DNA of 64,000 nt, from positions 266,242,441-266,306,440 of the forward strand of contig NC_057862.1 in assembly GCF_019393635.1 (NCBI RefSeq). Reading direction: 5' to 3'. Position numbers and translations under genes: made by a program. Below the pieces are notes generated by a model, which saw only the letters and a program-made list of their open reading frames with translations, was not told where the DNA came from and did no database searches. The DNA comes from Dromiciops gliroides (Eukaryota > Chordata > Mammalia > Microbiotheria > Microbiotheriidae). Below, piece after piece: positions 15,101 through 24,100 of this stretch. Position 1 is the stretch's first letter, and each line of letters starts with the position of its first letter.

Positions 15101-18100
15101 TAGACTTTTTAAAACTTTGTGTTCCAAATTCTCTTCCTCCCTCCCTCTTCAACTCCCCTTTAGGAACACAAGCAATTTAATATAAGTTATACATGTGTAG
15201 GCATGCCAAACATTTCTACATTAGTCAGGTTGTGAAAGAAAACAAACAAAAAAATAAACTTTAGAAAAAGGAACTAAAAAAAATTATGCTTCAATCTGTA
15301 TTCAGACACCATCACTTCTTTCTCTGGAGATGGGTTGCATTTTTCATAAGTCTTTCAGAGTTGTCTTGGATCATTGTATTGCTGAAAATACCTAAGTCAT
15401 TCACAGATGATCATCTTGCAATACTGCTGTCATTTTGTATACAGTATATTTCAGTTTGCATCAGCTCATGTAAGTCTTTCCAGGTTTTTCTGATAGCATC
15501 CTGCTCATCATTTCTTATAGCCCAATTGTGTTCCATCATTATCTCATCTCACAATTTGTTCAGCCATTCCTCAATTGATGGGCATCTCCTCAGTTTCGAT
15601 TTCAACTTTTTGGTGTTTTATCTCTTTTTGGATACCAACCTAGTAGTGGTATTACTAGGTCAAAGAGTATGCATGGTTTTACAGCCCTTTGGCCATAGTT
15701 CCAAATTGCTCTACAGAATGTTTGAATCAGTTTACAACTTTATCAAGAATGTGTTAATGTCTCATTTTCCCCATATCCCCTACAACATTTGTCATTTCCT
15801 CTGCTGTCCTATTATCCAATCCAGTAGGTATGAGGTGGTACCCCAGAATTATTTTGACCTGCATTACTCCAACCAATAGTGAGTTACAGAATTTTATTTT
15901 CATATGGCTATAGGTAGCTTTGAGTATTTCATCTGAAAACTTCTTATCATTTTATCATCTATCAACTGGGAAATTGCTCTATTTTAACAAATTTGACTCA
16001 GTTTGAGAAATGAGGCCTGTCAGACAAACTTGCTTCAGATTTTTTTCACAGTTACTATTGCTAACTCTATTTCCCTCCATCTTATTCCCTATTCATGACA
16101 TTTACTCTATTTTCTATTTTCTTTCACCCTGTCCCTCCTCAAAAGTGTTTTGCTTCTGACTTCCTCCTCTCCCAACCTGCTATCACTTCTTTCACACACA
16201 CCCACTTTATTCCCTTCCCCTCCTACTTTCCTGCAGGGTAAGATATATTATTATACCCAATTAAGTGTGTATGTTATTCCTTCTTTGAGCTAATTCTGAT
16301 TAGAGTAAGGTTCACTCCCTTCTCAGCACCTCCCCCATCTTCCCCTACACTGTATAAGCTTTTTCTCGCTTCTTTTATGTGAAAAACTTTACTCTGTTCC
16401 ACCTTTCCCTTTCCCCCAGTGCATTCCTCTCCTTGATTTTATTTTTTTAAAAGATATCATCCCTTCATATTCAACTCACACCTGTGCCCTGTCTAAATGT
16501 AATTCTATCCAGCAACACTAATATTGAGAAAGTTCTTATGAGTTACAAGTATCATCTTCCCACGTAGGAATATAAACCTTTTAATATCTCTTATGATTTC
16601 TTTTTCTTATTTACCTTTTTATGCTTCTCTAGGGTCTTTTATTTGAAAGTCAAATTTTCTATTCAGTTCAGGTCTTTTCATAAAAAATGCCTGAAAGTCT
16701 TCTCTTTCATTGAATTCCCGTTCTTTCCCCTGAAAGATTATACACAGTTTTTCTGGGTAGGTGATTCTTGGTTGTAATCTCAGTTCCTTTGCTCTCCAGA
16801 ATATCATATTCCAAGTCCTCTGATCCTTTAATGTAGAAGCTGCTAGATCTTGTGTTATCCTGACTGTGGTTCCACAATACTTGAATTGTTTCTTTCTGGC
16901 TGTTTGCAATATTTTCTCCTTGACCTAGGAGCTCTGGAATTTGGCTATAATATTCCTGGAGGTTTTCATTTTGGGATCTCAGGAGGTGATTGGTGGATTC
17001 TTTCAATTTCCATTTTACCTTCTGCTTCCAGAATATCAGGGCAATTTTCCCTTTCCTTGAAAGATGTCTGGGCTCTTTTTTTGATCATGGCTTTCAGGTT
17101 GCAATAATTTTCAAATTATCTCTCCTGAATCTATTTTCCAGGTCAGCTGTTTTTCAAATGAGATATTTCATGTTGCCTTTTATTTTTTCATTCTTTTGGT
17201 TTTGCCTTATTGGTTTTTTTGTTTTTGTTTTTGTTTTTTTTGCGGGGCAATGGGGCTTAAGTGACTTGCCCATGGCCACACAGCTAGTAAGTGTCAAGTG
17301 TCTGAGGCCGGATTTGAACTCAGGAACTCCTGAATCTAGGGCCAGTGCTTTATCCACTGCGCCACCTAGCCGCCCTCGCCTTATTGTTTCTTGATTTCTC
17401 ATAAAGTCATTAGCTTCCATTTGATCAATCCCAATTTTTAAGGAATTATTTTCTTCAGAGAGGGGTGTTGGGGAAAGCTCAGGCAAGTCACTGCCTTTCC
17501 TCTGCCATCTTGGTCCTGCCCTCCTCTAATTTGGGTATTTTTAATAGACAAAATAACTTACTTGCTCAGCCATTCTTAAAATAATATTGCTATTTCTATA
17601 TTCAGTATTCTGCTCATTTCACTTTTTATTATTTTGTGCAAGTTTGAGCTCGTTATTTCTTATAGCACATTAGTGCTAATATACCATCACAATCATACCA
17701 CAGCTTGTTCAGCTATTCCTCAACTGATTGGCATCTCTGCAATTTCCAGTTCTTTGTGACCACAAAGAGAGTTGTTATAAACATTTTAGAACACATAGGT
17801 TCTTTTCCTTTTTCCCTAATAATGGTATTTCTGGGTCAAAGAGTAGGTTAATAATTCTTTGGGCATTGTTTTCCAAAATGGTTGGATCATTTTATAATTC
17901 TACCAACAATGAATTAGTTTTCCAATTTTTCCACATCATTTTAATGGTTACTTACTTCTATGTAGTACAGTTTGACATCAGATCAAAACACTCTTCTTCC
18001 CCCCTTCCTTCTCACTAATGATTTATTTCTCTATATGAATTTCATTGTGTTTTTTTCTAGCTCTGTGAAATATTTTTTTGAGAGTTTAATTGGCATAGCA

Positions 18101-21100
18101 CAGCATAAGTGAGAGAAATGGTCATTAATAACCAATGATTTGGGGAGATCCAGAATTCTCTCCCTTTTTCTAATATCCTCATTTCAAGGTCTCTGAAGGA
18201 CAGGCCTGACCATGGCATTAACATTCTCAATTTTAGGTATTGCTACCCTACCCAATTTAAATTAAATTAGGAATTTAATCTAAGGTGAAACTTCTAACCC
18301 ATTAAGTTCCATTTAGGCTTGAGAGGGGGGATATAGATCCTTCGTCTAAATTTCCCAAAGGTGGTAGTGGTGGTAGTGGTGGTAGTGGTGGGGCAACTTG
18401 GAAATTAAATTCAGGTCCCCATGGCCCTCATTAGAATAGGCCCACCTCTCAGTATAATATTAATTTCCTCATTAATTGTTAACCAATTAGATTTAATTGC
18501 CATCCTCAGGAATACCCACTCTTTCAAAGGTCCACAGCCATGAGGAGTTTTTGGCATTCAAGAAGGGTTTTTGGCATTTGACCCATTTTAGTGGTAATAT
18601 GCTAAAGTGATTAACTACCCAGAAACTATATCTCTTGAACTTTTTAAATGTCATGTAAGTTAATATAGGTGGTATTGTCATTTTTATTATATTGACTTGA
18701 CTTACCCATGATCAATGAGTGTTTCTCCAATTACAATACAACTAAAATACAATAAGGGCTGTATTTTCTACAAAGAATGTTTCATGGCAAAATTCACATA
18801 GTCCCTATATGACTGTAAATATACTTCCAAATATTTTATAGATTTTTAGTAATTTTTAATGGAATTTCTTTTTCTAGCTCTCTCTGGATTTTGTTGTTGT
18901 TTATAGCTAGAAATGCTGATGGTTTATGTGGATTTATTTAGATCCTTCAACATTACTGGTTCAATTAATATTTAGTTAATTCTTTAGAGTTCTCTGTTCA
19001 ATTTTGTTGTTTACAAAATTTAATAAATTTGTTTCCTATTAACCTAGACATATTTTCTTAATTTCTTTTTCATGTCTTATTGTGATAGCTAGCATTTTGT
19101 GCACTTTATTAAATAGTATTGGTGATAATGGGCATCCTTGCTTTGCTGCTGTTACTTTTGGAAAGATCTATAAGTTTTCTCCATTACATTAATTTCAACC
19201 CATTCACATTCAGTTATTGTGGGAGTTTTTTTCTCTTTTCTCCCATGAGCATTAAAATAATATAAGACCATCTAAACATTTTAACCTTTCCCTATGACCT
19301 TTAAAAATATTAAAGTTCTGAGAAGACATTTGTTGCTTCCTTGTTAACATGTAAACAATACGTCCCCATAAATTATTTTTAATTAAACAAATAGTTGTAC
19401 TTGTTTTTTCATAATGAATGCTTTGGAAATCCTCTATTTCGGATCCATTTTTCCCCTTATAAGATTATCCTACTTTTGCTAGATAGGTTATCTCTCTCTT
19501 TTTTTTTTGCCTATAAATTTGCTTATAAATTTTTATTTCTTACCTTTTGGAAGATCAAGCTCTTAGTTTCTTCATAGTGTTAGGTACTAAGTCTTAATCT
19601 TGGTTGTGTATTCTTGGTACTTGAATTCATTCCTTATTGGGTTCTAATTTTTTTCTTTGACTTTGAAGGTATGCATTTTGGCTATGATGTTCCTTTGAGT
19701 TGTTCAGTCATTGTTCAGTCATGTCTGAGTCTGTACCTCATTTGGGGTTTTCTTGGCAAAGGCATCGCAATGGTTTGCCATTTTCTTCTCCAGATTATGA
19801 AGCTGAGGCAAACAAGGTCACACAGCTAGTGTCTGAGCCTAAATTTGAACTCAGGAAGATGAGTCTTTCTCTGTGCCACCCATTTATCCTAATGATGTTC
19901 CTAGGAATTCATATTTTTAAACTTCTTTCCAGTGATGATGTCTGGATTCTTTTCTATTTTTGCTTTTTCCTATGGTTCCAAAGAATTCTGAAGTTTTCAT
20001 TTATAATTTCTTGAATTATGATACTCTGATTTTTTTTTTCTGGTTTTGGTTTTCAGATAGTTTGATAATTCTTACATTATCTCTCAAGCTGCTTTTCAGG
20101 TTGGTTATTTTTGAGATTATATATCTTATATTTTCTTCTGGATATTTTTTTCAGTGTTTTATTTTTAACATTTCTTTGTTGTTTTATTGAGCTATTATCT
20201 GACTCGCCTGTTGTAATTCTTAGGGCATTCACTTCTTGAGTAAAATTTTCTACTCTCTGTTCTAAGTTACCAATTTTCCTCCCTGGCTTTTCCAATCTGT
20301 TTCATTTCTTCCAGGTACTCCAGGTACAGGGACTATAAAGACCCCTTGGCCCAGACATCTTTTTCTCTAAGGCTTCCTGGATTTGTTGTGGGGCTTGCTA
20401 TTCTCTTTGGAGTTTTGCCCTCTAGGCCTCTCTAAAACCAAGGTATTTTCTCATGATAATTAGATTATGTTTAACTCAACCACTTCAGTATCTGGGAAGG
20501 GGTAAGGAAGTATTAAGTATGTAGACAAGACCTGTTTGGTCCTGATTTTAATGGCCCAGACTAGGCCCTTCAAGAGATTCTGAGGTCTACTCTGTTGCTG
20601 ATCTGTGCCCAGGGGGACCCTCCTATCACAGGAGTCTGGGACTACTCTTTGCCATTGGCTCTACTTAGGGTCTTTTCCCCTTATGGCTGGACTTAGGAGC
20701 TACTTCTGCATTGGTTTCTGGCCATGCACTTCAGGGATTGTAAACAGTCTGGATTTTGTCTAGGGCTTTACTCAAAGTTGGAGTTGAGTCATTAATGTCT
20801 CACTTGAACCACCTACAGGCATGCTCTTATAGACATAGGCTGCACTCAGACACTGCCTTCTGCTGCTTCCAGTCTAAGGAAAGAAGTGCTGGATGCTTCC
20901 AAAGCCTCCAGCAGCTTCCTGACTTCTGCCTTCTGTACTCTTCCCTGGACCTACCTTGTCTATTCCAGAGCCTCCACAGAACTCCAGAAGTCTTTCCGTG
21001 GATTCTTTTATCTCTTACCAGAGCAATATATCTCTAAACCCTGATGGAATTTTTATGGAGTTTCTGAGGTCATCTGTATCCTAGCATGCCACTATTAATG

Positions 21101-24100
21101 AGCCCCTATCTATCAAAAGTGTTCCTTAAGTTTTTTCATCTTTAAAATGAGGGTGTGGACTAGATTGCCTCTGAGGTCTTCTCCAGCTCAGGTTTTATTA
21201 TACTATGAGACATGATGAAAAACACCTGTGTTCTCCTGTTAGCTTGGTGAGGAAACCATTGGTACTGAAGGTTGTATGTGTTAATATTTTTAAAGTAAGT
21301 TTTTATTGATATGTTCAGTACCACCATAGTTATCTTCCGCTTCCCCCTTCCGGAGAGCAATTCTCATATGGTAAATAGTATTTTTTAAGAGAGGAAAAAA
21401 ATAAGTACAACTGATTGAAAAAATATTGAAAAAGTCCAAAACCATTTGCAATATATTATACCTGCGTGTCTTCTACTACCACATGTCATGTATAGTCTCT
21501 TTATTTCACACTGCATTAGTTTATATGGATCTTTGCATGCTTCTTGCACACATCATTTCTTACAGCCCAGTAATTCATGTACTACATTTTGTGTTACACT
21601 TAGGGTTGATTCCTCAATCTGTGGGGAAATTTTATTTCCAATTCTTAGTTATCACAAAAAGTGCTGCTATCAACATGGAGACTTGCTTGGTTCATACAGT
21701 ATAGGCATTTTAGTCGCTTTATTCACACAGTTCCAGATTGTTCTTCAAAATGAGTTGTACCATTTCACAGTTTCACCAACAATGTATTAGTGTGCTTGTC
21801 ATTCTATAACTCCTCCATCATTTACTGTTGTCATTTTTGACAATTTTCAGGGTATGAAGTGAAACTTGAAGGTTGTCTTGATTTGCATTTCTCTTATTAT
21901 TAGTGATTTGGAGCATTATTTCATATCATTGTGGATATTTTGTAGTTCTTTTTTTTTTGTGGGGCATTGAGTGTGCCCAGGGTCACACAACTAGTAAGTG
22001 TCAAGTATCTGAGGCCAGATTTGAACTCAGGTCCTCCTGAATTCAGGGCTGATTCTTTATCCACTACATCACCTAGCTGCCCCGATAGTTCATTTTTTCA
22101 AAACAACTTTTTATATCCTTTGACCATTTGTTACGGATTGACTTATGTATACTTAAATATACATCTGTCTCATGTATATTTGTTAATTGATTGTACCTTA
22201 GATATCAAGCCTTTACCAGAGAAAGTTGATACAAAGATTTTCCCCCACTTAGCCACTTCCCCACTTATTCTAGAATACATTAATGTTGTCTGGGCAGAAG
22301 CTTTTCAGTTTTAAGGAATCAATCTTTTGTCTCTATCTCTTATTTGGTTAAGAATGCATCTCCTGTTTATAGCTATGAAAAGTATGATCTGCTCTCTTCT
22401 AATTTTTTTTATAGTATAATCTTCACCACTTACTAGTATTTTTTTCCCAATTACATGCAAAGATTGGTTCCAAATTTTTCTCCCTCCCTTTCCCCAAGAC
22501 AGCAAGCAGTATGGTATAGGTTATATATGTACAATCATGTTAAACAAATTTCCACATTAGTCATGTTAAGAAAGAAGAATCATAACAAAAGGGAAAAATC
22601 ACAAGAAAAAAAAGTGAAAATAAGAAAGTATGTTTTGCAGCTCTTTTTGTGGTGGCTAAGAATTGGAAATCAAAGGAATACTCATCAATTGGAGAATGGC
22701 TAAATAAGCTGTGGTATATGATGGAATATTATTGTGTTATAAGAAATGACAAGCAGGATGATTTCAGAAAGGCCTGGAAAGACTTGTATGAACTGATATA
22801 TAATGAAGTGAGCAGAACCAAGAGAACATTGTGCACAGAGACAGCAATATTGTTTGATGAAGAATTGTGAATGACAACTATTCTCAATAATCCAAGGCAA
22901 TATCAAAGTATGTATGAAACATACTATGTACCTCCAAAGAAAGAACTGATATTGATGGAACATGGACTGAAACATGCTATTTTTCACTTGCTTTCATTTT
23001 TTTCTTTTATTCAAGTTTTCTTGTACAAAATGACAAATATGGTAATACTTTGCATAATCATATAAACCATATCTGATTGCTTGCTGCTTCAGGGAGGGGG
23101 GAAGGAAGGGATACAAATTGGAACCCAAAACTATGAATAAAAATGTTTATTACTTTAAAAAAAGAAAGAAAATATGCTTTGTTCTGCATTCAGACTCCAT
23201 AATTCTTTCTCTGGATATGGATAACATTTTCCCTCATGAGTCTTTTGGAATTATCTTGGATCATTGTATTGCTGAGAAGAGCTGTCTGTCATAGTTGATT
23301 ATCGCACAATGTCACTATTCCTGTGTTTAATGTTCTTCTAGTTGTGCTTACTTCACTCAGCATCAGTTCTTGTAATCAGCATCTTTCCAGGTTTTTCTGA
23401 AATCTGTCTGCTCATCATTTGTTATAGCAATATAGTATTCTACTACTACCATATACCACAATTTATTTAGCCAGTTGATAGGCATCCCTTCAATTTCTAA
23501 TTCTTTGCCACCACAAAATATAAATATTTTTGTACATGTGGGTTCTTTTCCTTTTTTATGATCTCTTTGGGATACTGGGTTATTGCTAGGTCAAAAGGGT
23601 ATGCACAGTTTTATAGTCCTTTGGACATAATTCCAAATTGCTCTCCAGAATGGGTGGAGCAGTTTACAACTCCACCAATAATGTGTTAATGTTCCACTTT
23701 TCCCACAACTTCTCCAACATTTATCAATTTGATAGGTGTGAGGTAGTTCCTCAGAGCTTTTCTTTTTTTAACCTCCTATGTAGTAATCTAGGTTGACAGT
23801 GTACAGGAAAAGGGTTAAATTAAAGGAACAACTGGTTGTTTGTTAGTAGGAGTGAGGGGGTGAGTGAGTTCTCTCATCCTCATCTCCACCAAAGCTGACA
23901 CCACAATCTTCTTTGTTCTTTCACTTTTGTTTCTCTAAGCTTATTCTTAAGCTGGGAGATTGCCCAGGCTTGAAATAATACCAAAGTTAATGTTTGGTTT
24001 GACTAAGAATATAAGAAATATTAGCAGCAGTAGGTTATTTTAGTTTGCTCTACAATTTGGAGGAAGACCATGTTTTTTAGTGCTTTAATTAAAATGAAGG

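Larger units (their letters stand above)
17526..21060 (-). repeat. Old fragmented L1, antisense, with ORF2, ORF1 and 5' pieces
   Basis: Left to right: 3' end piece (17,526-18,065), an unclassified block (about 18,066-18,860), ORF2 piece (about 18,861-19,260, with ggtgataatgggcatccttg), ORF1-like piece (about 19,590-20,330) and a GC-richer 5' UTR-like segment (to about 21,060). The order fits one degraded L1 with large internal losses. Confidence 0.5.

Noticed and set aside
15286-15879. A 197-codon plus-strand frame, one of the longest in the window
   Set aside because: It is the antisense reading of an L1 3' end. The same strand opens in other L1 copies and has no family resemblance.
16619-17006. 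Minus-strand frames with [11 protein letters not shown] and [10 protein letters not shown] taken as a possible host gene
   Set aside because: This is L1/HAL1 ORF1p, flanked by L1 3' sequence and broken by stops and a SINE.
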